Assembly (NCBI GenBank): GCA_005882315.1
Contig: VBAR01000001.1
Location: 1,623,736 to 1,687,735, forward strand
Reading direction: 5' to 3'
Length of the DNA stretch: 64,000 nucleotides
Source: Bacteroidota bacterium
GTDB taxonomy: Bacteria > Bacteroidota > Bacteroidia > Chitinophagales > Chitinophagaceae
Shown here: piece after piece, positions 7,262-15,647 of the stretch
Numbering within the stretch: position 1 is the first letter of the stretch
How the letters are laid out: every line of letters starts with the position of its first letter
The notes under the pieces: model-generated
What the model was told of the DNA's origin: nothing
The model's input: the letters and a program-made list of their open reading frames with translations, nothing else
Databases searched by the model: none
Translations under genes and position numbers: made by a program

Positions 7262-9540
7262 TTTTTTGGTTTAAGATCATTAATAAATTTTGCTACTGCA
7301 GCTGAATGTTCAAGTCTTGTATTCATACTGTCAAGGGTTCTTTTTGAGATCACCCAATTCATAGAAAAGCTCATTTTATCTTTGACCTTATATAGGTTGA
7401 ACGGAATATAATGTCCTTCGCCAAAATTATTCAGCATATAACTTTTCAGTCTTGAATCATTAATGCTGGTCTGGCTGGCGTAGGAGCCGACCATTGTTTG
7501 TAATGGGGCCGCCAAATCATTCACCAGTGGATTTATTTTGTGCAGGATTGGATCGCCACCGGGAAAAGGATCGTTGGTCATATGCAAGACAAAGAAATCA
7601 AGTTTGTCTTTAAATGTTTTCAGGTAGGCATCAGTTTCCAACATCTGGCGCATAGCAATGATCATTTCATTTACTACACCGGCACCAGAATTATCAAAGT
7701 ATCCACCATCAACAAAATAATGCGGCTCATAGTAACTCTTTATAGTGCTGTCTTCGTTTATTACTTTTATTAGTTTGTCAATCCGTCCGGCTGGACTTAC
7801 ATAAGGAAAACTTGCACCCAACACAACTGCTGAACTGAGTCTTAAATCTTCTTCTTCACTTAATAAGGTCAATACATCTACCCGTTTATTAAAAAACCGT
7901 TCGTTCATATTAATGGTGCTAATAACAGCCGGTGCACCATCCTGCATCCGGGTAGTGTTCACGCAAAATATCGGGAGGTTAGCTGGTTGACCAGTTTGTG
8001 TAATTAACGAAGACATACCAACAGAAAATGAATTATCTAAAACAGTGCTGTCATCGGAAACTTTTTCCAATGCAGTAGTTAATGCATCGGCCCGGTCTTT
8101 CACACCGGTTAAAAATGGAAAGAAAACATAACGGAAAAAATCAGGGCCTAACATACGAGCCAGGGTATAACTCAAAAAATCTGAACCGAGATAAGCTTTT
8201 GATTCATCCTGGAAAGAAGAAAATTCTTTTCCTCCGTTCTTTTTAAAACGAAGTAAGTTGTAAAATGCAGCATTGCCTACACTGCCGCCGGATGCACCCG
8301 AGAGACAAAAAAGATTATCAGAAAATTTGTTACCGATACTATCTTCTATTCTCGACAAAACACTCGCCACCCAATAACCCGAACGTGATGCACCGCCATC
8401 GGCCAATACAAAATAAACGGGCTGTTTTGTTCCGGCTGCAACTGAATCTTTAAACCGTTCTTTTACCCAATTACTAAAATATTCTTTCAATAATTGCCGC
8501 TTTGAATAGAATACTGCCGGATTTTCTTTTTTCACCAATCCAACTTTGTGCGGTTCCTGCAAATTGCCAAAAATAAATGCAGCTACCAGATAGATAATAT
8601 GAAAATTGAAGCGGGAAAAAACCGAAACAGTGGAAATAAAATTGATAAAACCGACCAGCACACCAAAAGCAAGAAATATAAAAGGGAACGATCCTAAAAA
8701 AACAGCCGTATCAACCCTTGCAATGGCTATAATGTAAATAATGAATGCGGCAACCGCTATGTAATTAAAAATCTTGAAAGTAGATTTTTCTTCAGGATCA
8801 TTAAACAACTGTCTGAAACTGGCTAGTAAAAATTTAAAACCTTTCAGTTTGTCGAGATCTTTTGGCGCTTCTGCATATTTGCCGCTGGTTTCTAAATATC
8901 TGCGCCGGAAAATAAAAAAGACCACCATTGCTAATTGTAATACCAATAGCATTGCGATAAGGCCTGTGAATGCATTTAATGTAAATATTGCCAGCATACA
9001 AACAGCCAGCAGGCAGATAATAACTAACCAGAGTGCTTTTCCCGAAACCTTTTTTACAAACACCAAATAGTAACTAATATAATCAAGCAGGTAATAATAA
9101 GGTATGCTGAGAAGAAATAAAATATATGCCCAGCCACGGCTTGTTTGAGGTGACTCATCAATTTTTAATTGTAAGAAAGCAAGAATGATGATGGTAAATG
9201 AAGTAAAACCCAGTAACCGCGGCATGTGTACTCTTAATTTCAGCCATAAGTAATATTTATTTTGCCAGAACTTGGCCTTAGCTACCAGCCGCGATGAATA
9301 CCAGATAGTGAATGCAAAAAATAAAATGGCAATAAAGAAAAAGATAAACACCATCGGGTGTTCGATTGTGTAAACCATCAGGTCTTTGCCTTGCGAAATA
9401 TTCCAGAATGCAACCCAGCATAGGAATAAAAAAATAAATGAAGGAAAGAACAGCCAGAGTGTACGTAAAGTAAAGCGGTAAACATCAGGATTGGTAATAA
9501 GCTTCCACAAAAATTTCAATCCTTGCAGAATGTATTTCAT
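7258..9540 (-). CDS. Patatin-like phospholipase with polytopic membrane N-terminus
   Basis: 760 aa. The first half (about residues 15-330) holds around eight hydrophobic helices. The C-terminal half is a patatin domain: an oxyanion-like ADGGASRSG near 375, nucleophile elbow GASGGSVG (about 411-418, GxSxG type), and the dyad aspartate in FVDGGYFDNSG near 605. It would hydrolyse acyl esters of membrane lipids. Most bacterial patatins are soluble or outer-membrane proteins, so the helical half suggests an inner-membrane enzyme. Start is the ATG at 9540. It converges with the UPF0145 gene, and the stops share 4 bases. Lipid substrate and direction of the catalytic domain are not evident. Confidence 0.85.
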   Translation of the reverse strand: MKYILQGLKFLWKLITNPDVYRFTLRTLWLFFPSFIFLFLCWVAFWNISQGKDLMVYTIEHPMVFIFFFIAILFFAFTIWYSSRLVAKAKFWQNKYYLWLKLRVHMPRLLGFTSFTIIILAFLQLKIDESPQTSRGWAYILFLLSIPYYYLLDYISYYLVFVKKVSGKALWLVIICLLAVCMLAIFTLNAFTGLIAMLLVLQLAMVVFFIFRRRYLETSGKYAEAPKDLDKLKGFKFLLASFRQLFNDPEEKSTFKIFNYIAVAAFIIYIIAIARVDTAVFLGSFPFIFLAFGVLVGFINFISTVSVFSRFNFHIIYLVAAFIFGNLQEPHKVGLVKKENPAVFYSKRQLLKEYFSNWVKERFKDSVAAGTKQPVYFVLADGGASRSGYWVASVLSRIEDSIGNKFSDNLFCLSGASGGSVGNAAFYNLLRFKKNGGKEFSSFQDESKAYLGSDFLSYTLARMLGPDFFRYVFFPFLTGVKDRADALTTALEKVSDDSTVLDNSFSVGMSSLITQTGQPANLPIFCVNTTRMQDGAPAVISTINMNERFFNKRVDVLTLLSEEEDLRLSSAVVLGASFPYVSPAGRIDKLIKVINEDSTIKSYYEPHYFVDGGYFDNSGAGVVNEMIIAMRQMLETDAYLKTFKDKLDFFVLHMTNDPFPGGDPILHKINPLVNDLAAPLQTMVGSYASQTSINDSRLKSYMLNNFGEGHYIPFNLYKVKDKMSFSMNWVISKRTLDSMNTRLEHSAAVAKFINDLKPKN

Positions 9541-9615
9541 AAGAAATTGTTTGATGCAGGCTTAAAGATATTTAATAAGCCGACGGCAAACAATACTACT
9601 TAAGGGGTAAATATG

Positions 9616-10215
9616 CTATAAGGTTTTTGCGATGAGCTTTTCTTTGACTCCGTTCAGCCATTCATTTTTCAAAATGCTTAGCACAACACTATCTCTTCTT
9701 TCACCGGACACGGTGGGCATATGACTACGCAGTGTGCCTTCCATTGTACAACCAATCGCTTTCATCGCTTCAATGCTTTTATAGTTTTGTGCATGTGCAC
9801 GGAACTCAAGTCGCTCTAATTCCCATTCTTCAAAAACAAAACTCAGCAGCAACAATTTGCAATGCCGGTTCAATCCCGTACGCTGAAAATCTTTTCCATA
9901 CCAGGTATAACCAAGTTGTGCTGATAAAAAAGATTGCTGGATATCATAAAAACGGGTACTGCCTGCATAGACCTTTGCTTTTTTATCAAAAACGATAAAT
10001 GTATATTCCTTTTTCTCGTTGCGGTTATTTACAGCCAGCTTTAAATAATTGCGAAGGTTATCTTCTCCGGCTGCAGTAAGTAAGCCGTATTTCCAAATTT
10101 CCGGTTCGTTCAATGAAAAGGGAAGAAGATCGTTGAAATCATTTTCTTCAATAGGCCTTAGTAAAGCTCTTTCGTTTTCAAGAGTGATATGTTGAGAGAA
10201 AATATCAGTGATCAT
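9616..10215 (-). CDS. GNAT family N-acetyltransferase (RimJ/RimL type)
   Basis: 199 aa. The RimJ/RimL-like GNAT fold is recognisable: ENERALLRPIEENDFNDLLPF at the start, the YTFIVFDKKAKVYAGSTRFYDI strands, LGYTWYGKDFQRTGLNRHCKLLLLSFVFEEW with a degenerate acetyl-CoA loop, and the late conserved ALNYKSIEAMKAIGCTMEGTLRSH-like segment. Members acetylate protein N-termini, sugars or antibiotics; the substrate here cannot be named. It lies 24 bases downstream of murA on the same strand, so it may share that transcript. Confidence 0.85.
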   Translation of the reverse strand: MITDIFSQHITLENERALLRPIEENDFNDLLPFSLNEPEIWKYGLLTAAGEDNLRNYLKLAVNNRNEKKEYTFIVFDKKAKVYAGSTRFYDIQQSFLSAQLGYTWYGKDFQRTGLNRHCKLLLLSFVFEEWELERLEFRAHAQNYKSIEAMKAIGCTMEGTLRSHMPTVSGERRDSVVLSILKNEWLNGVKEKLIAKTL

Positions 10216-10239
10216 GGTTAATGGACTTAACAGGGTTGC

Positions 10240-11547
10240 TTACTGAATACGTTTGATATCTGCTCCTAATTTTTTTAATCGTTCATCAATATATTGATAG
10301 CCGCGGTCGATCTGTTCTATATTTTGAATCACACTTTTTCCTTCTGCACTCAATGCAGCAATAAGTAACGCAACGCCGGCACGTATATCGGGGCTGCTCA
10401 TCGTTATACCTCTTAATGATTGTTGCCGCTCCAAACCAATAACAACAGCACGATGAGGATCGCAAAGAATTATCCGTGCACCCATATCGATGAGCTTATC
10501 TACAAAGAACAAACGGCTTTCAAACATTTTCTGGTGAATCAATACACTACCGTTGGCTTGTATAGCCGTTACCAAAACGATACTCAAGAGATCAGGAGTA
10601 AAGCCAGGCCACGGATGATCATAAATAGTAAGCACTCCGCCATCTAAGTATTTCTGTATTTCATAAGATTCCTGTGAAGGGATATGAATATCATCATCAA
10701 CAAAATTCATTTTAATACCCAGCTGCTGAAATTTCTCAGGAATAATTCCGAGATGATCAATACCAGCATTCTTAATGGTGATATCGCTTTGAGTCATTGC
10801 CGCCAGTCCGATAAATGAACCCACTTCGATCATATCGGGTAACATGCGGTGTTCCGTTCCTGCGAGATATTTTACACCTTCAATAATTATAAGATTACTG
10901 CCGACGCCGGTGATCTTTGCGCCCATCCTGTTCAGCATTCTGCAGAGTTGCTGTATATAAGGTTCACAGGCTGCATTATAGATCCTTGTAATCCCTTCAG
11001 CCATTGATGCTGCCATTACAATATTAGCAGTTCCTGTTACTGATGGCTCATCAAGCAAAAGGTTTGTACCCATTAAGTTTTTTGCATCCAAATGAAAGAA
11101 ACCATCTTCTGCATGATAATTAAATGCAGCGCCTAATTTTTCAAAACCGATAATATGTGTATCTAATCTTCTTCTTCCGATTTTATCGCCACCGGGTTTT
11201 GGTATAAATGCTTTTTTAAAACGTGCCAGCATCGGGCCGGCTAACATAACAGAACCACGAAGCTTTCCGCTTTTCTTTTTAAATGCATCGCTATGCAGGT
11301 AATCAACATTTACATCATTTGCCTGGAATATGCAGGTATCCCGTTGTGGTCTTTCAATTTTTACATTCATCTCGCCCAGCAGTTCAATCAGGAGATTTAC
11401 ATCGAGAATATCAGGGATATTAGTAATAGTAATTTTTTCCGGCGTTAATAAAACAGCGCTGATGATCTGCAACGCTTCATTCTTTGCTCCCTGTGGTGTT
11501 ATTTCTCCGGATAATTTTTTCCCGCCTCGTACTTCGAATGAGTTCAT
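10240..11547 (-). CDS. murA: UDP-N-acetylglucosamine 1-carboxyvinyltransferase MurA, Asp-type
   Basis: 435 aa, full family length. It transfers enolpyruvate from PEP to UDP-GlcNAc, the first committed peptidoglycan step, in the cytoplasm. Seen: GGKKLSGEITPQGAKNEAL at the N-terminus (binding lysine and Asn), RGSVMLAGPMLARF, and the late PDIRAGVALLIAALSAEG. The active-site loop reads PKPGGDKIGRRRLD. The Asp at residue 121 (codon 11185-11187) stands where E. coli MurA has Cys115. Cys-to-Asp MurA enzymes are active but are not alkylated by fosfomycin, so intrinsic fosfomycin resistance is expected. A DUF4290 gene lies upstream as in many Bacteroidota, but a terminator at 11587-11611 separates them, so murA probably has its own promoter. 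Confidence 0.96.
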   Translation of the reverse strand: MNSFEVRGGKKLSGEITPQGAKNEALQIISAVLLTPEKITITNIPDILDVNLLIELLGEMNVKIERPQRDTCIFQANDVNVDYLHSDAFKKKSGKLRGSVMLAGPMLARFKKAFIPKPGGDKIGRRRLDTHIIGFEKLGAAFNYHAEDGFFHLDAKNLMGTNLLLDEPSVTGTANIVMAASMAEGITRIYNAACEPYIQQLCRMLNRMGAKITGVGSNLIIIEGVKYLAGTEHRMLPDMIEVGSFIGLAAMTQSDITIKNAGIDHLGIIPEKFQQLGIKMNFVDDDIHIPSQESYEIQKYLDGGVLTIYDHPWPGFTPDLLSIVLVTAIQANGSVLIHQKMFESRLFFVDKLIDMGARIILCDPHRAVVIGLERQQSLRGITMSSPDIRAGVALLIAALSAEGKSVIQNIEQIDRGYQYIDERLKKLGADIKRIQ

Positions 11548-11586
11548 GCTTAAAATTTGAATGTTCGCAAGGTAATAATAAAAAAA

Positions 11587-11611
11587 GGTTGATCAGGAAA
11601 CCCGATCAACC
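11587..11611 (-). terminator. Rho-independent terminator between DUF4290 gene and murA
   Basis: Stem GGTTGATC/GATCAACC (11587-11594 with 11604-11611) with a 9-base loop. On the minus strand it is followed by a run of seven T. It sits 23 bases past the DUF4290 stop. Confidence 0.8.
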
Positions 11612-11634
11612 AATCAATGTATTAATCAAATAAC

Positions 11635-12327
11635 TTAATATCTCTTCTTCTTAAATCCTCCGCCACCGCCGCCACGATTATCTCTGCCATCCCTGCGACC
11701 ACCACCATTACTACCACCACGATGCTGAAATTTTCCTTTTGGTTTTCCATATCCCCCACGGCCTCCTCTGCTGTCCTCAGGTTGATGCCTGTAAGCTTTT
11801 ACAAAAGGAGTATTGGTAAATGTCAATTGACCTTCGGTGATATTTGTAAGTTCACTTTGAATAGCATCATCATGCACCAGTTCTTTATGCCAGGTGTTAT
11901 ACGCTAGCTTCATGTAATAAGCGATCACATTTGCAAAACCCAAACGTTTATCAGGATCAGTTTCGTTCAGCGCTTTCTGAATGATCACTTCAAGGTTTTT
12001 TCCAAGATGTGAAAATTTAGGATGACGTTTCGGATATTTTAACGGGTGTGGTTTTGCTTTCAGCGTTTCCTCAGTAGGAATCGGGTAAGGAGATCTTACA
12101 TCCAGTTTAAAATCCGAGATCAGAAAAAGATGATCCCAAAGTTTATGACGAAAGTCTTCTACATTTTTCAGGTGGGGGTTTAAAAAACCCATCAGTTCAA
12201 TTACAGATTGTGCATTCCGCTGACGACGTTCAGCATCTTCAATAGTTAGCACATGTTCTATCATTTTTTGTACATGTCTACCATATTCACGCATTATTAA
12301 TTCGTTCCTCGTGGTATTGTACTCCAT
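11635..12327 (-). CDS. DUF4290 protein with RGG-rich tail
   Basis: 230 aa from the ATG at 12327 (MEYNTTRNELIMREYGRHVQ), which matches the family start; two more Met codons lie in frame 12-30 bases up. The helical DUF4290 domain covers about residues 1-185. The last 40 residues are a low-complexity, basic Gly/Arg-rich tail (GGRGGYGKPKGK, GGGRRDGRDNRGGGGGG, KKKRY) resembling RGG RNA-binding tails. The domain is confined to Bacteroidota and has no known function. The tail suggests nucleic-acid contact, by inference. A candidate structured leader lies upstream at 12432-12612. Confidence 0.9.
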   Translation of the reverse strand: MEYNTTRNELIMREYGRHVQKMIEHVLTIEDAERRQRNAQSVIELMGFLNPHLKNVEDFRHKLWDHLFLISDFKLDVRSPYPIPTEETLKAKPHPLKYPKRHPKFSHLGKNLEVIIQKALNETDPDKRLGFANVIAYYMKLAYNTWHKELVHDDAIQSELTNITEGQLTFTNTPFVKAYRHQPEDSRGGRGGYGKPKGKFQHRGGSNGGGRRDGRDNRGGGGGGFKKKRY

Positions 12328-12431
12328 ATCTTCTATCATAGATAATAATTGAGGCAAATGTAGCTATTCGTGTTTAATGTTTAAAGTTTAATAACCTTAA
12401 GCTGGAGACTGCATAAATTCTGTTGAGGTAT

Positions 12432-12612
12432 TTAAAAAGGAAGGGGCCCCGAACCCGGGCCCCTTTTACAAGCCACCATCCTCTTCCACCTAAGAGGTCG
12501 TTTATAGAAAGTTGATTGACACAGGAAAGGACAGACGACCTGTTTTTATTTTAGCCTTATCCTTTTTTCAATCGTATTCTTATCAAATTGTTTTTAGTAA
12601 ATCGCCGCCGGA
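12432..12612 (-). ncRNA. Candidate structured small RNA or attenuator leader
   Basis: On the minus strand a promoter-like CATATTTG (12619-12626, one mismatch to TAnnTTTG) is followed by an AT-rich lead. Next comes stem A, AGGTCGT pairing with ACGACCT (12535-12541 with 12494-12500), then stem B, CCTCTT/AAGAGG (12480-12497), which shares three bases with stem A, so the two exclude each other. Last is a 9-bp GC-rich hairpin followed by TTTTT (see terminator entry). A 15-codon ORF (12432-12479, starting MVACKRGP) runs through that last hairpin, preceded by AGGTGG as a possible ribosome site. This could be a free sRNA of about 170 nt or a leader controlling the DUF4290 gene 105 bases on. No Rfam family recognised; direction is favoured, not proven. 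Confidence 0.35.
12441..12465 (-). terminator. GC-rich terminator hairpin
   Basis: A perfect 9-bp stem, AAGGGGCCC with GGGCCCCTT (12441-12449 and 12457-12465), around a 7-base loop. Read on the minus strand it is followed by CC and five T; on the plus strand only by TTTT. It may act in both directions but fits the minus strand better. Confidence 0.7.
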
Positions 12613-12922
12613 ATTGTGCAAATATGATACCAACAGTTAGGTTTGATCACATTTTATTTTGGGCTTTATTTCGGTAACGATTAATGGTACTGTAAATGTA
12701 GTGAACGAATCAATTCATTCCAATTGAAAAATCTCCATATTCCGCTTATCGTAATTCGTGCAAACAAACTGTAATTATATCTTTAAATCATGACTCATAT
12801 GAATATGTTTTACCTGATAAAAATCTAAGTAGAATAGCCCGTATGAACTTGCAGGAAATACGTACGATTTTTTTTCATGAGTGTTGAGAGCTAATAATTT
12901 AATTACAGTCAGGGTTGACGAT

Positions 12923-12930
12923 TAACTTTG
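12923..12930 (+). promoter_or_regulatory. Bacteroidota -7 box before the glycosyltransferase
   Basis: TAACTTTG matches TAnnTTTG exactly and ends 4 bases before the ATG at 12935. Transcription starting about 5-7 bases past the box would give a leaderless or nearly leaderless mRNA. Confidence 0.6.
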
Positions 12931-12934
12931 TCAA

Positions 12935-14044
12935 ATGCGGATCGCTGTTTACAATAAAATATTCCCGGCCGGTTTCAATAAAGGGTATAGTGATTTTATT
13001 GAAGAAACAACCCGAAACGTAATTGCCGCACACCCTGAACATGAATTTATTTTACTAACTGATGACACAGAAGGCGACCTGGCAAAACCGTTTTCTAACT
13101 GTAGCACAGTTTATCTTCAATACCCATCTGATAATTCCCTGCTATGGAAATGGTGGCTGAACATTACAGTTCCGGCTGTTTTAAAAAAAATTAAGGCAGA
13201 TGTTTTTATCGCTTCAGGTCTTGTTTCAGCAAAACTAAAAATTCCTCAATGTATGATACTACCCGGTTTACAACACATGCATTATCCGGGTATGTTCAGT
13301 AAAACACAATTGTTTTTTTTAAGAAGATATATGCGTGGGTTTTTAAAAAAAGCAAACACAGTTGTAGTGCCTTCGTTGCAAATGCAGAAAATTTTAAAAG
13401 ATAAATTTGGTATAGAACCTGGTAAAATTTTTACTCTTCATTGCACACCGGGTAAAAATATTTCGCCTGGTAAGCAAAAGAAAACACAGCTTATAAAAAA
13501 ACTGGCGGGTGATAAATCATTTTTCCTGGCACAAGGTGAACATCATACGGATGAAGAACTGCTTAACCTGCTGAAAGCATTTTCAGGGTTTAAAAAAATG
13601 CAGCAAAGCAATATGCTTTTGATCATCACTGGCCAAGCGGAAAATAGTTTTAATAAACATCTTGATAATTATAAATACAGGAAAGATGTATTATTATATC
13701 AACCAACATCGCATGAGGAGGAACTTATGCTTGCTGAAACTGCTTATGCTATAGTAATTCCATCTTATTATGATGATTCTGCTTTTTATACCGTAAGAGC
13801 TATGCAATGCGCAACTCCAGTAATAGTTGCTGCAAAAACCGCTTCACAGGAAATAGCAGGTGATGCAGCATTATATTTTAACCCAGGTGACTTTTCTGAG
13901 TTGGCTTCTAAGATGATGTATCTATTTAAAGACGAATCAGCAAGAAAAAAAGTCATTGAAAAAGAAAAACTGGTAATTACGGGGTATACAGCTGAAAAAT
14001 CCGCTACATTATTATGGCAGGCAATTGAAAAAGCGATGGCCTGA
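12935..14044 (+). CDS. Glycosyltransferase, GT4-type (GT-B fold)
   Basis: 369 aa. The N-terminal Rossmann-like half opens MRIAVYNKIFPAGFNKGYSDF and includes the acceptor-side VVPSLQMQKIL. The C-terminal half (about 170-365) has the GT4-type donor site: FFLAQGEHHTDEELLNLLKAF, LLYQPTSHEEELMLAETAYAIVIPSYYDDSAFYTVRAMQCATPVIVA, where a Glu-x7-Glu motif is replaced by D-SAFYTVRAM. GLRQ-type sugar transfer to lipid or envelope glycan is probable; donor and acceptor are unknown. It is a single gene apart from the gldC promoter embedded in its last codons. Confidence 0.82.
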   Translation: MRIAVYNKIFPAGFNKGYSDFIEETTRNVIAAHPEHEFILLTDDTEGDLAKPFSNCSTVYLQYPSDNSLLWKWWLNITVPAVLKKIKADVFIASGLVSAKLKIPQCMILPGLQHMHYPGMFSKTQLFFLRRYMRGFLKKANTVVVPSLQMQKILKDKFGIEPGKIFTLHCTPGKNISPGKQKKTQLIKKLAGDKSFFLAQGEHHTDEELLNLLKAFSGFKKMQQSNMLLIITGQAENSFNKHLDNYKYRKDVLLYQPTSHEEELMLAETAYAIVIPSYYDDSAFYTVRAMQCATPVIVAAKTASQEIAGDAALYFNPGDFSELASKMMYLFKDESARKKVIEKEKLVITGYTAEKSATLLWQAIEKAMA

Positions 14045-14050
14045 TTCTGT

Positions 14051-14058
14051 TACCTTTG
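14051..14058 (+). promoter_or_regulatory. -7 box of gldC
   Basis: TACCTTTG, an exact TAnnTTTG, lies 7 bases past the glycosyltransferase stop and 17 before the gldC ATG. Only a poorly spaced TTG (14025) could serve as the -33 element. Confidence 0.6.
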
Positions 14059-14075
14059 CCCCCACAAAAAATACT

Positions 14076-14426
14076 ATGAGTACTTCAACTATAAAGATCA
14101 ATGTTGGGCTAGATGAGAATAAAGTCCCGGCATCAATTACATGGTCAGCTTCGGATACAACAATCGAGAATGCCCAAAAAGCAAAAGCATTTATGCTGGC
14201 ATTGTGGGATGGGGCTGACAAAACCGCTTTACGGATCGATCTCTGGACAAAAGATATGATGGTAGATGAAATGGCTGATTTTTTTTACCAGACCATGATG
14301 ACCATGGCGGATACATATGGCCGTGCTACTAACCATCATGAAATGGTGGATGAAATGAAAGTATTTGCAAAAGATTTTTACAATAAGTTTCGTGAAAAGC
14401 AGTTGAAAGAAAATAAGGCAGATTAA
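14076..14426 (+). CDS. gldC: Gliding motility protein GldC
   Basis: 116 aa from the ATG at 14076 (MSTSTIKINVGLDENKVP); the frame extends up into the previous gene but the family starts here. Conserved GldC segments are readable: ITWSASDT, KAFMLALWDGADKTALRIDLWTKDMMVDEM, FFYQTMMTMADTYGRATN. GldC is a small cytoplasmic protein that improves gliding in Flavobacterium, related to SecB-like chaperone folds. It does not appear beside gldB here. With gldH (63155), the PorP/SprF protein and two T9SS substrates, it points to a gliding or T9SS-bearing cell. Confidence 0.92.
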   Translation: MSTSTIKINVGLDENKVPASITWSASDTTIENAQKAKAFMLALWDGADKTALRIDLWTKDMMVDEMADFFYQTMMTMADTYGRATNHHEMVDEMKVFAKDFYNKFREKQLKENKAD

Positions 14427-14457
14427 AAAATCAATTCACATTTTAAATAACTAAGTT

Positions 14458-14907
14458 ATGTCACTCGAGCAAAAAATAATGACCGAATTGAAAACAGCCA
14501 TGCTGGCTAAAGATGAAAAAGGATTGCGCAGCCTTCGGGCTGTGAAGGCTGCGATCCTGCTTGCAAAAACATCAGAAGGCGGAGGGGGTGAATTGAAAGA
14601 AGAAGATGAAATAAAACTGTTACAGAAATTGGTAAAGCAACGGAAAGATTCATTGGAAATTTTTACACAGCAAAACCGGGCAGACCTTGCGCAAAAAGAA
14701 AAAGAAGAAATTGATGTGATTGAAAAATTTTTACCAAAACAAATGTCACCAGATGAATTAAAGGCTGAGCTGAAACTAATCATTGCAGAAGTAGGAGCAT
14801 CATCACCGGCGGATATGGGAAAAATAATGGGAGCAGCTACTAAAAAATTTGCTGGCAAAGCAGATGGTAAAACGATTTCAGCATTGGTAAAAGAATTGCT
14901 GTCGTAA
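14458..14907 (+). CDS. GatB/YqeY domain protein
   Basis: 149 aa, the normal length for stand-alone YqeY proteins. Seen: MSLEQKIMTELKTAMLAKDEKGLRSLRAVKAAIL at the N-terminus, then KLVKQRKDSLEIF, EIDVIEKFLPKQMS, and the late ADMGKIMGAATKKFAGKADGKTISALVKELL. The C-terminal part is the tail domain of GatB amidotransferases that binds tRNA elbows; in free-standing proteins the role is not settled. It follows gldC by 31 bases, so it may be co-transcribed. Confidence 0.92.
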   Translation: MSLEQKIMTELKTAMLAKDEKGLRSLRAVKAAILLAKTSEGGGGELKEEDEIKLLQKLVKQRKDSLEIFTQQNRADLAQKEKEEIDVIEKFLPKQMSPDELKAELKLIIAEVGASSPADMGKIMGAATKKFAGKADGKTISALVKELLS

Positions 14908-14977
14908 TTTTTAGTGTTAAATGTTTCTGTTACCAGAATAAGTTCGTCAAATCAGGCGTTAAACAGCAAATCAATAA

Positions 14978-15520
14978 ATGGTTTTAGATATCATCTTCTC
15001 TATAATTATTGTGTTTGCTGTTATCAAAGGGTTTCAGAAAGGATTGATAGTTGCCGTATTTTCCTTTGTTGCTTTTTTTGTTGGGTTGGCGGCAGCATTA
15101 AAATTATCAGCAGTGGTGGCGGGTTATATCGGAAAAACGGTAAAAGTTTCTGATCAATGGCTACCGGTAATTTCCTTTATTGTTGTTTTTATAATTGTAA
15201 TTATTCTTGTTCATCTTGGTGCCAAAGCAATCGAAAAATCAGTACAGGCTGTAATGCTCGGATGGGTGAACCGGATCGGTGGTATTATATTCTACCTGTT
15301 GCTGTACATTACGGTTTTTAGTGTATTGCTTTTTTATGCTGAGCAAGTGAAGTTGATAAAACCAGAGACATTGAAGGAGTCTGTAACTTACGAATATGTT
15401 CAGCCCTGGGGACCCAAAGCCATCAATGCATTTGGGAAAATTATTCCAATTTTTAGGGATATGTTTTCACAGTTGGAAGAATTTTTTGGCAAAGTGTCAA
15501 CCGATATTCCAAAGCCTTAA
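14978..15520 (+). CDS. CvpA family membrane protein
   Basis: 180 aa with four hydrophobic helices at about residues 4-20, 26-48, 60-82 and 100-122. The family start LDIIFSIIIVFAVIKGFQKGLIVAVFSFVAFFVGL is present, and the C-terminal 50 residues are soluble. CvpA proteins sit in the inner membrane and are linked to colicin V export and envelope integrity, with no known chemistry. It follows the yqeY gene after 70 bases on the same strand. Confidence 0.85.
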   Translation: MVLDIIFSIIIVFAVIKGFQKGLIVAVFSFVAFFVGLAAALKLSAVVAGYIGKTVKVSDQWLPVISFIVVFIIVIILVHLGAKAIEKSVQAVMLGWVNRIGGIIFYLLLYITVFSVLLFYAEQVKLIKPETLKESVTYEYVQPWGPKAINAFGKIIPIFRDMFSQLEEFFGKVSTDIPKP

Positions 15521-15647
15521 ATTTTTTATTTCATCCCGGTTTTACAACTCATTTTCATTTACAAAAAACAGTCTTTGATTATTCCTTCAATACAACTTAT
15601 TATTGCAGCAAATAAGCTATTTTAGCAGAAATTAACTGCCATACGGA

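Larger units (their letters stand above)
12328..12934. other. Gene-free stretch between DUF4290 gene and glycosyltransferase
   Basis: About 600 bases without a standard gene. The lower third holds the structured RNA candidate (12432-12612, minus). Further right are AT-rich sequence, a weak 5-bp hairpin before eight T (12840-12875, plus) and a TAACTTTG promoter box (12923-12930) for the glycosyltransferase. Confidence 0.5.

Noticed and set aside
12840-12875. 5-bp hairpin plus eight T as a plus-strand terminator
   Set aside because: The stem is too weak and no transcript or clear promoter precedes it.
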